Source of the DNA: Alphaproteobacteria bacterium
Lineage (GTDB): Bacteria; Pseudomonadota; Alphaproteobacteria; Rhodobacterales; Rhodobacteraceae
Length of the DNA stretch: 64,000 bases
NCBI GenBank assembly: GCA_030428355.1
Contig: JAUIBL010000023.1
Location: 1-64,000 of the forward strand
Direction of reading: 5' to 3'
Shown here: positions 1 through 10,332 of the stretch, piece by piece
Layout of the letters: every line of letters starts with the position of its first letter
Position numbering within the stretch: position 1 is the stretch's first letter
Made by a program: the position numbers and the translations under genes
Notes under the pieces: model-generated
What the model saw: the letters and a program-made list of their open reading frames with translations, nothing else
Told to the model about the DNA's origin: nothing
The model's database searches: none

Positions 1-249
1 AGGCGTTGGGGGCCTCAGAACAGCCAATTCTGGCGCTACGAGCCCAAAATCGGTTCCTGTCTGCTCAATCAAAGCCCGATTGCACGGAAATCGGCGCAGC
101 CAAAACGGTAAATCAGACGTTCCTAAAATAGAAGTTGCTCAGTCACCTATCGTGAAAGCAACAATTCATCCCAGCGTAGCGAGGCGGTTGGAGGGGTATG
201 ATGCCAATTAGCGCGAACAAGCGCATATGCTCCTGAACTCCGCCGACAG
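1..249. other. Left edge, no gene assigned
   Basis: No recognised gene lies between the window edge and the pyrG stop codon. Plus-strand frame 2 is open from base 2 to a TAG at about 206-208 (about 68 codons, no ATG), so the 3' end of a gene entering from the left is possible, but I do not recognise the peptide. The stretch looks less G+C-rich than the coding DNA to its right. No tRNA fold or strong terminator was seen. Confidence 0.3.
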
Positions 250-1893
250 TCAAACCAACCTCGACACATCCTTCGCCGCCCGGACAAAATCCTTGAACAG
301 CGGATGCGGGTCAAACGGTTTCGACTTCAGCTCCGGGTGGAACTGGACGCCGATGAACCACGGGTGGTCGGGCCATTCGACGATCTCGGGCAGGCGGCCG
401 TCGGGGCTCATGCCGGAGAAGCAGAGGCCACCTTCCTCAAGCGCCTTGCGGTACTTGATGTCGACCTCGTAGCGGTGGCGGTGGCGTTCGTCGATGGTCG
501 TGGTGCCATAGACCTCGGCCACCTTTGAGCCTTCGGCCAGCACCGCGTCATAGGCACCAAGGCGCATGGTGCCGCCCTTGTCGTCGGCCACGCTGCGGTT
601 GACGGTCTGGTTGCCCTGCACCCATTCCTTGAGGTGGTAGACCACGGGCGTGAACCGCTTTTTCCCGGCCTCGTGGTCGAATTCCTCGGACCCGGCATCG
701 GGGAGTTTGGCGACGTTGCGCGCGGCTTCGATCACCGCCATCTGCATGCCAAGGCAGATGCCCAGATAGGGCACCTTGTGTTCGCGGGCGAATTGCGCGG
801 CCTTGATCTTGCCTTCGGTGCCACGTTCGCCAAAGCCGCCTGGCACGAGGATAGCATGGAAACCTTCAAGATGCGGCGCGGGGTCTTCGCGTTCGAAAAT
901 CTCGGCATCGACCCACTGGATGTTGACCTTGACCCGGTTGGCCATGCCGCCATGGGTCAGCGCCTCGGCAATGGATTTGTAGGCGTCCTCAAGCTGCACG
1001 TATTTGCCCACGATGGCGACATTCACCTCGCCCTCGGGGTTGTAGATGCGGTCGGCGACGTCTTCCCATTTCTCGAGGTTCGGCTTGGGTGCGGGCGTGA
1101 TCTGGAACGCGTCGAGCACAGCCTGATCGAGGCCTTCGCGGTGATAGGCGAGGGGGGCCTCGTAGATCGACTTGAGGTCTTGGGCGGCGATCACGCTGTC
1201 GGGGCGCACGTTGCAGAAGAGCGCGAGCTTCTCGCGTTCCTTCTGCGGGATCGGCCCTTCGGAGCGGCAGACAAGGATGTCGGGGGCGAGGCCGATGGAG
1301 CGGAGTTCCTTGACGCTGTGCTGCGTCGGTTTGGTCTTCAGCTCGCCCGAGGCCTTGATGTAGGGCAGCAGCGTGAGGTGCATGAAGATGCACTGGCCGC
1401 GCGGCTTGTCCTGGGAGAACTGGCGGATCGCCTCGAAGAAGGGCAGGCCTTCGATGTCGCCCACGGTGCCGCCGATTTCGCAGAGCATGAAATCGACCTC
1501 GTCCTCGCCGATGGAGATGAAGTCCTTGATTTCATTGGTGACATGCGGGATCACCTGGATCGTTTTGCCGAGGTAATCGCCACGGCGCTCTTTCTCGAGC
1601 ACGTTGGTGTATATGCGCCCTGACGAGATGCTGTCGGTCTTTCGCGCGGGCACGCCGGTGAAGCGTTCGTAATGGCCGAGGTCCAGATCGGTTTCCGCGC
1701 CATCGTCGGTGACGAACACCTCGCCATGTTCGAACGGCGACATCGTGCCGGGATCGACGTTCAGATAAGGATCGAGTTTGCGCAGGCGGACGGAAAAGCC
1801 ACGCGCCTGCAGAAGCGCGCCCAGAGCGGCCGAGGCAAGGCCTTTGCCGAGGGAAGACACCACGCCGCCGGTGATGAAAATGAAGCGTGCCAT
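250..1893 (-). CDS. pyrG: CTP synthase
   Basis: Makes CTP from UTP, ATP and glutamine (last step of de novo pyrimidine synthesis), in the cytoplasm. The 547 residues match the usual length. The N-terminal synthetase domain starts with a P-loop-like segment, [11 protein letters not shown], at residues 11-21. The C-terminal class I glutamine amidotransferase domain (about 290-540) carries PGGFGERG, the nucleophile Cys380 in YLGICLGMQ, and the catalytic His519/Glu521 pair in FHPEL. The start is ATG. secG lies upstream on the same strand, separated by a terminator and about 225 bp, so pyrG probably has its own promoter. The pyrG-secG order is common in Rhodobacterales. Identification is secure. 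Confidence 0.98.
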   Translation of the reverse strand: MARFIFITGGVVSSLGKGLASAALGALLQARGFSVRLRKLDPYLNVDPGTMSPFEHGEVFVTDDGAETDLDLGHYERFTGVPARKTDSISSGRIYTNVLEKERRGDYLGKTIQVIPHVTNEIKDFISIGEDEVDFMLCEIGGTVGDIEGLPFFEAIRQFSQDKPRGQCIFMHLTLLPYIKASGELKTKPTQHSVKELRSIGLAPDILVCRSEGPIPQKEREKLALFCNVRPDSVIAAQDLKSIYEAPLAYHREGLDQAVLDAFQITPAPKPNLEKWEDVADRIYNPEGEVNVAIVGKYVQLEDAYKSIAEALTHGGMANRVKVNIQWVDAEIFEREDPAPHLEGFHAILVPGGFGERGTEGKIKAAQFAREHKVPYLGICLGMQMAVIEAARNVAKLPDAGSEEFDHEAGKKRFTPVVYHLKEWVQGNQTVNRSVADDKGGTMRLGAYDAVLAEGSKVAEVYGTTTIDERHRHRYEVDIKYRKALEEGGLCFSGMSPDGRLPEIVEWPDHPWFIGVQFHPELKSKPFDPHPLFKDFVRAAKDVSRLV

Positions 1894-2065
1894 GTGTGGA
1901 AACCTCCCGCGAAGCGCTGCAAATCATGCAATCTGCGCAGCCATTGGCACGCAGCATCACGGGATTTGAGCGGTAGAGGATTCGGCGGAAAAAGGCAAGG
2001 CCGAACCCCAAGATGATGTTACGTCAGATTGCTGCGCCTCAAGGGGTGGTGGGTCTTTGGCGCAA

Positions 2066-2098
2066 AGAAAAACGCGCGGGCCCGCAGGACCGCGCGTT
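2066..2098 (-). terminator. Rho-independent terminator after secG
   Basis: Reading the minus strand, a 9-bp stem AACGCGCGG / CCGCGCGTT with a GC-rich 10-base loop is followed by a T-run (TTTTTC). It lies about 20 bases after the secG stop codon and should separate secG from pyrG transcription. Confidence 0.8.
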
Positions 2099-2118
2099 GG
2101 TTCAAGGCTGATGCCGGA

Positions 2119-2493
2119 TCAGTCGGCGCGCGGCAAGAGCGGCGCGTTCGGATCGATCGATGACGGCGGCGGCAGAAGGCCATCGGCGTCGAGGGTGTTG
2201 CTCGTGCCAGTTTCTTCGGACGCGTCACCGCCGGTGGTCAGGCGGTCCATGATGGAACTGCCCGAGGCGTTCTGCGCGGCGATCACCGTCAGGGTGAGCG
2301 AGGTGCAGATGAACGCGATGGCGAGAATCCAGGTCAGTTTGCCAAGGCCTGTGGCCGCGCTGCGGGTGCTGATCGCCCCACCGCCGCCGCCGCCCATGGC
2401 GCCAAGCCCACCGCCGTCAGAGCGCTGCAGCAGCACAACGCCGATCAGCGCGAGCGCGAGAAGGAGGTGGATGATGAGAACGACGTTTTCCAT
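2119..2493 (-). CDS. secG: Preprotein translocase subunit SecG
   Basis: Small inner-membrane subunit of the SecYEG channel that stimulates protein export. The 124 residues show the SecG pattern: a first membrane helix at about 3-21, the cytoplasmic loop QRSDGGGLGAMGGGGGG with the typical glycine-rich stretch, and a second helix at about 53-73, followed by a Pro/Asp-rich tail of about 45 residues. I chose the ATG at 2493 (MENVVLI) because it puts the first helix at the N terminus; the frame stays open upstream but that extension has no membrane-protein character. A terminator follows it and pyrG lies downstream on the same strand. Confidence 0.93.
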   Translation of the reverse strand: MENVVLIIHLLLALALIGVVLLQRSDGGGLGAMGGGGGGAISTRSAATGLGKLTWILAIAFICTSLTLTVIAAQNASGSSIMDRLTTGGDASEETGTSNTLDADGLLPPPSSIDPNAPLLPRAD

Positions 2494-2621
2494 GGCTGTC
2501 CCGGATCTCTTCGTGAATGGGGGGTATCTAAGGCCAAGTGGGGCGTGGTGCAACCCGTGATGGACGATCCATGCACGTGCCCTCGGCCGTGTGTTGGCAA
2601 GGTTGGAAAATGCGGACGCGC

Positions 2622-3020
2622 CTATTCGTCGACGTCGTCCACATCCGCCTGACCCGAAAGCTTGCGCCGCACGATGGACCAGCTGAGCCCGATGCCCAAC
2701 ACCAGCGACAGAGCAAAGATCCCGATCCACATGGTCAGCGCCCGGTTCTGCAGATCGAGCAGGCCGAAATCATAGGCAACCCACAGAAGTGCGCCGACAA
2801 GGGCGAGGATCAGCAACATGCCGAATGCCCCGATAGAGCGGAGCGTGGCGCGCAGGTAGATGATGTAACCCACGAGCAGCACCAGACCGGCCAGCACCGT
2901 CACAGACAACTGGTTCTGCCCGTCGGTCGCGGCCCACCTGACGAAATTGTAGTCCGTCGGATTGTAGGTGATGGCGACAAGGGCAAAGGCAAACAGCCAG
3001 CGCAGCAGGAATCCCATCAT
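2622..3020 (-). CDS. Small four-helix membrane protein, DUF6524-like
   Basis: A 132-residue hydrophobic protein with about four predicted membrane helices (near residues 4-18, 40-57, 66-85 and 97-115) and a short acidic C-terminal tail (DVDDVDE). The motif ITYNPTDYNF just after the first helix fits the family that I recall as DUF6524, conserved in Rhodobacterales; no function is known to me. The frame could start upstream, but the ATG at 3020 gives the family-like N terminus MMGFLLRW; 3017 is the alternative. It is divergent from purA, sharing a spacer of about 220 bp, and secG follows downstream on the same strand. Confidence 0.75.
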   Translation of the reverse strand: MMGFLLRWLFAFALVAITYNPTDYNFVRWAATDGQNQLSVTVLAGLVLLVGYIIYLRATLRSIGAFGMLLILALVGALLWVAYDFGLLDLQNRALTMWIGIFALSLVLGIGLSWSIVRRKLSGQADVDDVDE

Positions 3021-3239
3021 CTTTTGCCTTTCGTCCCGTGAGTGCCGTTTGATCGCCCAAAGCGGTGCGGCCTGTCCAGAGGGTAGAGCAAGAGCCGGGT
3101 GCGGCTGTGGCAAACGGGCAGGCTTGCGTGGCGAGAGGATATGTCGCGCAGATCACGTGAAAAGCGGTTCCCCCCGTCGGGATTGCGCACTATACGGGCG
3201 CGGGTTTGACGGAAGAAACTCCAGCAAAGGTCTAAAGAC

Positions 3240-4535
<1,296 letters not shown>

Positions 4536-4551
4536 GCGAAAGGAGGCGCGG

Positions 4552-4773
4552 ATGGCGCTGAGCTACAAGGCCCGGAGACGGTGGGCGCTGGTGATCCTGC
4601 TGGTGGGCATGCCCGCCTATGTGGTGGTCTGCGTGACCGTGATCAACATGCTGGAACGCCCGTCATTCCTTGTCGAACTGCTGGTCTATGTCGTGCTGGG
4701 CATCCTTTGGGCGCTGCCGTTCAAATTCGTGTTCAAGGGGATCGGTCAGGCCGATCCGGACGCCAAGGACTGA
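4552..4773 (+). CDS. DUF2842 small membrane protein
   Basis: A 73-residue protein with two predicted membrane helices (about 11-32 and 40-60) ending in a charged tail. LVILLVGMPAYVV and LGILWALPFKFVFKGIG fit the alphaproteobacterial family DUF2842, whose function is unknown. A clear Shine-Dalgarno, AAAGGAGG, sits a few bases upstream of the ATG. It starts 16 bp after purA and ends just before a 21-bp stem terminator, so it is most likely cotranscribed with purA. The placement after purA does not by itself show a role in purine metabolism. Confidence 0.85.
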   Translation: MALSYKARRRWALVILLVGMPAYVVVCVTVINMLERPSFLVELLVYVVLGILWALPFKFVFKGIGQADPDAKD

Positions 4774-4786
4774 CGCATTGATGCCG

Positions 4787-4833
4787 CAGACATGAAAAAG
4801 GCCGGACGCGATGTCCGGCCTTTTTCATGTCTG
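4787..4833. terminator. Bidirectional terminator between convergent genes
   Basis: A perfect 21-bp stem (4787-4807 with 4813-4833) and 5-base loop. The stem contains AAAAAGGCCGGAC / GTCCGGCCTTTTT, so each strand ends its hairpin in a T-run. It lies between the DUF2842 stop (plus) and the stop of the acidic protein (minus) and should stop transcription from both sides. Confidence 0.9.
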
Positions 4834-4846
4834 ATGTCCGGTCTGA

Positions 4847-7165
4847 TCAACCGGCAGCGCGCGCACCGGGCTTGAAACCGATACTTTCGGAGGCGGCAAA
4901 GCGGCCACCGCCTTTTTTCTCGATCTTGCCGTCGCGCAGAAGCTGGCCAAAGCTGCGCAGGCGTTCCTCGCGCGAGCTTGCGGCACCCTCGGCCTGCAAA
5001 AGCTTGGTCATCAATTGCGGGCGCGAGAATTGGTCCCGACCTTCGACGAAAGACATGTAGGCGGCTGCTGCTTCAAGCAGTTCGGGAAGGGTGTGTGCAC
5101 CCTGGCTTTCGGCGAATTCGGCAAAGCCTGTGTCGTCGCCGGTTGCCCGATCTGCCATCTCTACCGGATCTGCCGTGCGCACCACACGGCGCGGGCGGAC
5201 AGGGGAAGCGTCGGCGACCTGTTCGACATCGACCCGCTGTTCGGCAACCAGCTTGAGCGGGGCCGGGCGGACAGGTGCCGGACGGGCAGAGCGCGCTTCG
5301 CTGACCTGCGGGCGGCGGGGCCGCACGGCGTCTGCCAGATCTTCGCGATAGGGAACTTCCTCGTCTTCGGTCTTTTTGCCGAAGCCCAGAAGCCGGTCCG
5401 CCTTGGTGGCCGCGACAGCGGCGCGCAGATGCGCAATTGCACTGCGGCGGCGGTTGCCCTCGGGCTCTTCCATCGCGCTGTCGGTCTTGTCCGCGAGACG
5501 TTCGACGGAGTCGGCGTCTTCCTCGATGGATGTGTCTGTCAGCAGCGCACGGGCCGGGCTCGTCAGCTTGACCGCCTTGCGGATATTGGCGTCAGCGGCT
5601 TGCTGTTCGGCTTCGGTCAGGGCTTCGATTTCGTCTTCTTCACCCTCCTCGAAATCCCAGTCATCGTCGTCTTCGATCTCGGCATGCAGATCGGCCAGTT
5701 CACGGGCGAGTTCTGCCTCTTGTTCCGGTGTCAAAGAGCTGTCTTCCAGACCGGGGAGGCGTTTTGCGGCAGGGGCTGGGACAAAGTCGTCTTCGTCCTC
5801 GTCGTCATATTCCTCGATCTTGCCTGCTGCCAGAGCGGCCTCGACATCGGCGCGGCTGGCCTTGGTGACACGGGCGACAAAGGGCTTCGGGGCGTCATCC
5901 GCTTCGCTGGCAGCAGCGTCGTTCAGAATGAACGGAGCATCGTCGTCTTCGTCCTCATCCGCGTCATCGAAGGCGTGCAGGTCGTCTTGATCCGCCAGAC
6001 TATCGTCAGCGTCGTCAAAAGCGATGTCTGTGTCGTCGTCAGCCGCGCTGGTCGTCTGTGTGACAGCCGCCTGCGCTTCGAGTTCCGCGATCTTGGCACG
6101 CAGGATCTCGAGTTCCGTGCGGGGGTCTTCGGCGGCTTTTTCCGCCACCACGTCTTCGTCGTCATGGCCAAGGTCGGGAAGCAGTTCGTCGTCCTCGTCG
6201 TCCATGTCCAGTTGGTCGGACACAACGGCGGCGATCGTGTCGGTGAAGAGATTGTCGTCAAGCGCGGCATTGTCGGTGGCGTCGATGGCATCGTTTTCGT
6301 CGATGCCGTCCCCATCCGGGCCGGACATGGCGTGTTCGTCTTCGATATATTCCGGGGCCGCCTGCGCTTTGGAAGCAACAACGGCGCGGATGCGCTGGAG
6401 TTTTTCCGCAACGCTGTCGGTCACAACCGGAGTCTCTTCGACGGGCTGCGCCGCTTCTGCGGTGGCTTCGGTGCGACGCGTCGCTTTTTCGTCCTGCGCG
6501 GCAATCAGATCGTCGATGCTGGAGACTTCGTAAGCGTCCGTCTCGTCATTCAGGATGTCATCGGCTGTGAATGCGACATCGTCTTCGATCTCGGTGTCTT
6601 CGATCTCGGTCTCGATTTCGAGTCCGGACTCGGACGACAGGTCCGAAAGGTCGATCTCGACATCCTCGGGCATGTCCTCGGACGTGTCTTCTGCCGCGAC
6701 CTCTGGAACGTCGGACAGGTCGAGATCGGACAGGTCAAGCTCGACAGCTTCGGTCTGCAAAGCCGCATCCTGATCTGTGCTTGCGGCTTCAGCGTCTTCC
6801 GTCAGGGCCGCGACAGCCAGTGCAGTGGCAGCCACTCCGGCTGTCGCGTCCTCTTTGGCTGCGTGCCTCGATGGGGCCGGCGCGACATCCCCTTGCGGCG
6901 GCTCGGCGTCTTCTGAGGCACGCAGAACCAGATTTCCCTTTTCGAAACGGGCTTCGACGCGACGGGCGATTTCCCGCTCGGCGATCCGGGCCAGCATTTC
7001 TGCATCGGGTGTCGGGGGTTCGGCACCAAAATATCGGTCATCCTGAGCCAGATCGCGGAAATACTCCGCAATCGCCTTCATCGTGTCGAAGGAGTTGTCG
7101 AACCCTTCGAGCGTACATGAAAAGGTCCCGTAGGATACCGTGAGTATCTTGTTTGAACTCACCAT
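4847..7165 (-). CDS. Large acidic protein of unknown function
   Basis: I do not know its function. The 772 residues fall into three parts: a conserved-looking folded N terminus (residues 1-80, MVSSNKILTVSYGTFSCTLE onwards, with EMLARIAEREIARRVEA), a long low-complexity middle (about 100-520) with dense Asp/Glu blocks such as DDEDDELLPDLG and EEDEIEALTEAE, and a more basic C-terminal third ending in a compact, winged-helix-like segment (about 680-772, RPQLMTKLLQAEG...DGKIEKKGGGRF). I have seen similar Rhodobacterales proteins labelled hypothetical or, wrongly, CheA. The ATG at 7165 is preferred; the frame is open to another start at 7249. It has no signal peptide or membrane helix and is divergent from thiN. 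A nucleic-acid or scaffold role is a guess only. Confidence 0.7.
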   Translation of the reverse strand: MVSSNKILTVSYGTFSCTLEGFDNSFDTMKAIAEYFRDLAQDDRYFGAEPPTPDAEMLARIAEREIARRVEARFEKGNLVLRASEDAEPPQGDVAPAPSRHAAKEDATAGVAATALAVAALTEDAEAASTDQDAALQTEAVELDLSDLDLSDVPEVAAEDTSEDMPEDVEIDLSDLSSESGLEIETEIEDTEIEDDVAFTADDILNDETDAYEVSSIDDLIAAQDEKATRRTEATAEAAQPVEETPVVTDSVAEKLQRIRAVVASKAQAAPEYIEDEHAMSGPDGDGIDENDAIDATDNAALDDNLFTDTIAAVVSDQLDMDDEDDELLPDLGHDDEDVVAEKAAEDPRTELEILRAKIAELEAQAAVTQTTSAADDDTDIAFDDADDSLADQDDLHAFDDADEDEDDDAPFILNDAAASEADDAPKPFVARVTKASRADVEAALAAGKIEEYDDEDEDDFVPAPAAKRLPGLEDSSLTPEQEAELARELADLHAEIEDDDDWDFEEGEEDEIEALTEAEQQAADANIRKAVKLTSPARALLTDTSIEEDADSVERLADKTDSAMEEPEGNRRRSAIAHLRAAVAATKADRLLGFGKKTEDEEVPYREDLADAVRPRRPQVSEARSARPAPVRPAPLKLVAEQRVDVEQVADASPVRPRRVVRTADPVEMADRATGDDTGFAEFAESQGAHTLPELLEAAAAYMSFVEGRDQFSRPQLMTKLLQAEGAASSREERLRSFGQLLRDGKIEKKGGGRFAASESIGFKPGARAAG

Positions 7166-7304
7166 AATATCACCCGCTTTCCAAACTTCTGCGATGGTCT
7201 TGCTAACATGGTTACCAAGACCAAAGCGCATCGAATCTGTGCCCGTCACGGTATCATTTCATGACCTGATTGTGATCTGTTTCGCCTTTCGCCATTAATC
7301 GGCC

Positions 7305-7988
7305 ATGAATGATCCAATTGTTCTTTCGCAGGAACCAGTCCTGCTTGTCGGTGGCGCGCATGGCGACAATGCACAGCTCTTGTCCCTATTGGACGAGGTG
7401 CGCACCGTAGTCGCTGCTGACAGCGGGGCCGACTGGCTGGGTGCGGTCGGGCGTGTGCCGGACGCGCTGATCGGGGACCTTGATTCGGTGTCCGATGCCA
7501 CGCGCTCCGCGATCCCCGCAGAGGTGGTGCATCTGATCTCCGAACAGGACAGCACCGATTTCGACAAGGCGATCCGGTCGATCTCGGCTCCCCTTATACT
7601 GGGGATCGGTTTTCTTGGCGGCCAGGTGGATCATCTGCTGGCGGCCATGACCGTTATGGCGCGCTATCCGGACCGGGCGATTGTTCTCGTCGGGGAACAG
7701 GATGTCGTGGCCCATCTGCCGCCCCGCATTGATCTGCCTCTGGAGGCAGGAACGCGCGTCTCGCTTTATCCGATGCGGCCTGTCCAAGGGAAGTCTACGG
7801 GTTTGCATTGGCCGATCGACGGGCTGGAATTGTCGCCGGGTGGACGGGTTGGGACATCGAACCGCGCTGATGGCCCCATCACACTGACGGTGCAGTCGCC
7901 GGGTCTGCTGATCATTCTGCCGGTGTCTGAACGGGCCGTTCTGCAACGGGCACTGGTTCAGGCCTGCGGCTCATGGCCTGCTCTCTGA
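7305..7988 (+). CDS. Thiamine diphosphokinase
   Basis: Transfers pyrophosphate from ATP to thiamine, giving the cofactor thiamine diphosphate. The 227 residues fit the ThiN/TPK family: AADSGADW at 37-44, the metal-binding GDLDS at 57-61, and the substrate motif DSTDFDKA at 82-89 are the family hallmarks, followed by GGQVDHLLAAM. The C-terminal beta domain includes GLHWPIDGLEL and GRVGTSNRA. The start is ATG at 7305. No thiamine riboswitch was seen in the short divergent spacer to the acidic-protein gene. Its last 77 bp overlap, tail to tail, the 3' end of the downstream minus-strand transporter gene. Confidence 0.92.
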   Translation: MNDPIVLSQEPVLLVGGAHGDNAQLLSLLDEVRTVVAADSGADWLGAVGRVPDALIGDLDSVSDATRSAIPAEVVHLISEQDSTDFDKAIRSISAPLILGIGFLGGQVDHLLAAMTVMARYPDRAIVLVGEQDVVAHLPPRIDLPLEAGTRVSLYPMRPVQGKSTGLHWPIDGLELSPGGRVGTSNRADGPITLTVQSPGLLIILPVSERAVLQRALVQACGSWPAL

Positions 7989-8856
7989 ACACGATGTAAA
8001 GCCCCGACGCCATCACGATCAGGATGCCAACCGATGCCATCGTATTGGGCAGGTCGCCGAAGACCGCAAAGCCGATGATGGTGGCGATGGGGATCTCAAG
8101 GTACTGCATCGGCGCCAGAGTGGCCGATGGCGCATACCTTAGCGACCATGTCATCAGAAGATGTGCCAGCGTGCCGGAAAGGCCGATCCCGATAAGCAGC
8201 GTCCAGGTGCTCGAGGGCAGCAACGTGTCCCATGCCAGCATCGGCACAACGCTGTCGGGGATCAGAAAGAGAACCGGGGCCATGATCACAAGCGCGATCA
8301 CACCCGACACGGCCTGCAGCCCGATGGGGTCGGTTTCCTTGGCGATCTTGCGGGTGACCAGCATGAAAAGGGCGAAATTGATCGCAACCCCGAGGGGCAG
8401 CAAAGCAGGCCAACCCACCTCTTGGAAAGACGGCTGAATGACCAGCAACGTGCCAAGAAACCCCACGGCACAGGCGATCATCCGGCGCATGCCGACCTCT
8501 TCGCCCAGCACGTAATGCCCCAGCAGAAGCATGATGAACGGCATCACGAAGGCAATCGCGATGGCGTCGGCCAGCGGCAAGTAATAGAGCGCGGACACCA
8601 TCATCCCGATTCCGACGATGTGCATCAGCGTCCGCAGCAGGGTCAAAAGAAACACCCGCCGGGACATGCGCCAGACACGCCCGGTTGCCGAAATAATCGG
8701 GATGAGCACGAGTGCTTGAACGCCAAACCGCACGAACAGCAACTGTCCCAGCGCCACTTTGTTCGACAGGATTTTCGCAAGCGCGTCCCCCATCGGAGCC
8801 ACGACGCAGAAACCCAGCATAAGCGCGATTCCAAGGGTGGGGCGGTCTTGTGTCAT
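7912..8856 (-). CDS. EamA-family (DMT) transporter
   Basis: A 314-residue integral membrane protein of the drug/metabolite transporter superfamily, with two EamA repeats (about 8-140 and 155-290) and roughly ten helices. The substrate cannot be told; relatives export amino acids, nucleosides or other metabolites. The motif LPLADAIAIAFVMPFIMLLL at the end of the first repeat and the matching APMQYLEIPIATIIGF in the second are typical. Its 3' end overlaps thiN on the other strand by 77 bp. A TTGACA sequence about 35 bases upstream of the ATG (minus strand) is a candidate -35 element, with only a weak -10. Two further DMT genes lie in this window. Confidence 0.85.
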   Translation of the reverse strand: MTQDRPTLGIALMLGFCVVAPMGDALAKILSNKVALGQLLFVRFGVQALVLIPIISATGRVWRMSRRVFLLTLLRTLMHIVGIGMMVSALYYLPLADAIAIAFVMPFIMLLLGHYVLGEEVGMRRMIACAVGFLGTLLVIQPSFQEVGWPALLPLGVAINFALFMLVTRKIAKETDPIGLQAVSGVIALVIMAPVLFLIPDSVVPMLAWDTLLPSSTWTLLIGIGLSGTLAHLLMTWSLRYAPSATLAPMQYLEIPIATIIGFAVFGDLPNTMASVGILIVMASGLYIVFREQAMSRRPEPVPVAERPVQTPAE

Positions 8857-8956
8857 GATGCACGCTACCCTTGGTTGAGTTTTTCTGTCAATATTCTCTT
8901 TAGGCTATGCGCGATGATGTGCGGAAACCTTGGGTTTGTCGGGGTTTTCGGACCGT

Positions 8957-10330
8957 TCAGCAATTGGGGACGTTCACTGCCAGTCCACCCAAAGATGTTT
9001 CCTTGTACTTCTCGTGCATGTCCGCGCCGGTCTGGCGCATGGTCTCAATCGCCGAATCGAGCGGGACGAAATGGGTGCCGTCGCCGCGCAGGGCGAGGCT
9101 GGCTGCACTGACGGCCTTGATCGCGCCCAGACCGTTGCGTTCGATGCAGGGCACCTGCACCAGCCCTTTGACCGGATCGCAGGTCATCCCGAGGTGATGC
9201 TCCAGCGCAATCTCGGCGGCGTTTTCGATCTGCATGGGCGTGCCGCCCATCACGGCACAGAGTCCGGCGGCAGCCATGGCGCTGGCGCTGCCAACTTCGG
9301 CCTGACACCCGGCTTCGGCCCCGCTGATCGAGGCGTTGAACTTGACCAGACCGCCGATGGCGGCAGCGGTCAGCAGGAATTCCGGCACCCGGCTGGTCGT
9401 GGCCCCCGGCACATGGTCGAGGTAGTAGCGGATCGTCGCAGGCACCACACCGGCGGCGCCGTTGGTGGGCGCTGTCACGACCTGTCCGCCGGCCGCGTTT
9501 TCCTCGTTCACCGCCATGGCATACACGCTCATCCAGTCGTTGATCGTGTGCGGTGCGGTCAGATTCATGCCGCGTTCGGCCAGCAGTTTCTCGTGAATGC
9601 CCTTGGCGCGGCGTTTGACGTTCAGCCCACCGGGCAGGATCCCATCGTTTTCCAGCCCTCGATTGATGCAATCGTTCATCACCTGCCACAGTCGGCGCAT
9701 GCCCGCATCAAGATCGCTGACCGACCGGCGCGACAGCTCGTTCGCGCGCTTCATCTCGGCAATGCTGAGGCCCGAGATCGCCGCCATCTCGAGCATTTCG
9801 GCGGCGGATTTGAACGGGTAGGGCACGGGTGCGCCATCATCGGTGTCCTTGCCCGCGTCCAGTTCGGCCTGGGTCATTACGAAGCCGCCACCGATGGAAT
9901 AGTATGTCTCCTGCAGGATCACGTCGCCCTGCGGGTCGGTTGCGCTCAGGATCATGCCGTTGGCGTGGCCCGGCAGGTTGGGGCCGAAATCGAAGGTCAG
10001 GTCGGTTTCGGGATCGAACCGCAGGGCAGGCAGGCCGTCAGGGGTGACGGTCTTGGTGGCCTTGATTTGCGCCAGTGCCGCATCCGCCTTGTCCCGGTCA
10101 TAGCTTTCGGGAACAAACCCGGCGAGACCAAGGATCGTGGCGCGGTCCGTGGCGTGACCAACTCCGGTAAAGGCCAGCGATCCGTGCAGCGACGCCTTGA
10201 CCCCGGCCACCGTGAACGGAGCCTTGCGCAACCGGTCCAGAAACCGCGCGGCGGCCACCATCGGGCCCATCGTGTGGGACGAGGACGGGCCGATCCCGAC
10301 CTTGAACATGTCGAAGACAGACAGAAACAT
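8957..10330 (-). CDS. sdaA: L-serine ammonia-lyase (serine dehydratase)
   Basis: Deaminates L-serine to pyruvate using an oxygen-sensitive [4Fe-4S] cluster. The 457 residues are of the single-chain type: N-terminal beta domain with [10 protein letters not shown] at 14-23, C-terminal alpha domain with the conserved [15 protein letters not shown] and [17 protein letters not shown] segments, which hold the cluster cysteines. The ATG at 10330 lies 3 bases after the stop codon of the glutathione transferase gene, so the two are almost surely cotranscribed. Serine dehydratases of this type are often called sdaA or sdaB; which regulation applies here cannot be seen. No terminator was found in the 100 bp downstream. 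Confidence 0.95.
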   Translation of the reverse strand: MFLSVFDMFKVGIGPSSSHTMGPMVAAARFLDRLRKAPFTVAGVKASLHGSLAFTGVGHATDRATILGLAGFVPESYDRDKADAALAQIKATKTVTPDGLPALRFDPETDLTFDFGPNLPGHANGMILSATDPQGDVILQETYYSIGGGFVMTQAELDAGKDTDDGAPVPYPFKSAAEMLEMAAISGLSIAEMKRANELSRRSVSDLDAGMRRLWQVMNDCINRGLENDGILPGGLNVKRRAKGIHEKLLAERGMNLTAPHTINDWMSVYAMAVNEENAAGGQVVTAPTNGAAGVVPATIRYYLDHVPGATTSRVPEFLLTAAAIGGLVKFNASISGAEAGCQAEVGSASAMAAAGLCAVMGGTPMQIENAAEIALEHHLGMTCDPVKGLVQVPCIERNGLGAIKAVSAASLALRGDGTHFVPLDSAIETMRQTGADMHEKYKETSLGGLAVNVPNC

Positions 10331-10332
10331 GA

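Noticed and set aside
1894-2118. A small minus-strand ORF ahead of pyrG (leader peptide?)
   Set aside because: No run of codons or hairpin pair suggesting attenuation was found; the secG terminator explains the hairpin.
5015-6916. A 633-codon open frame on the plus strand
   Set aside because: It is the antisense shadow of the acidic protein's Asp/Glu-rich repeats; the real frame on the minus strand has a conserved start, fitting ends and terminator, and the shadow has no family motif.
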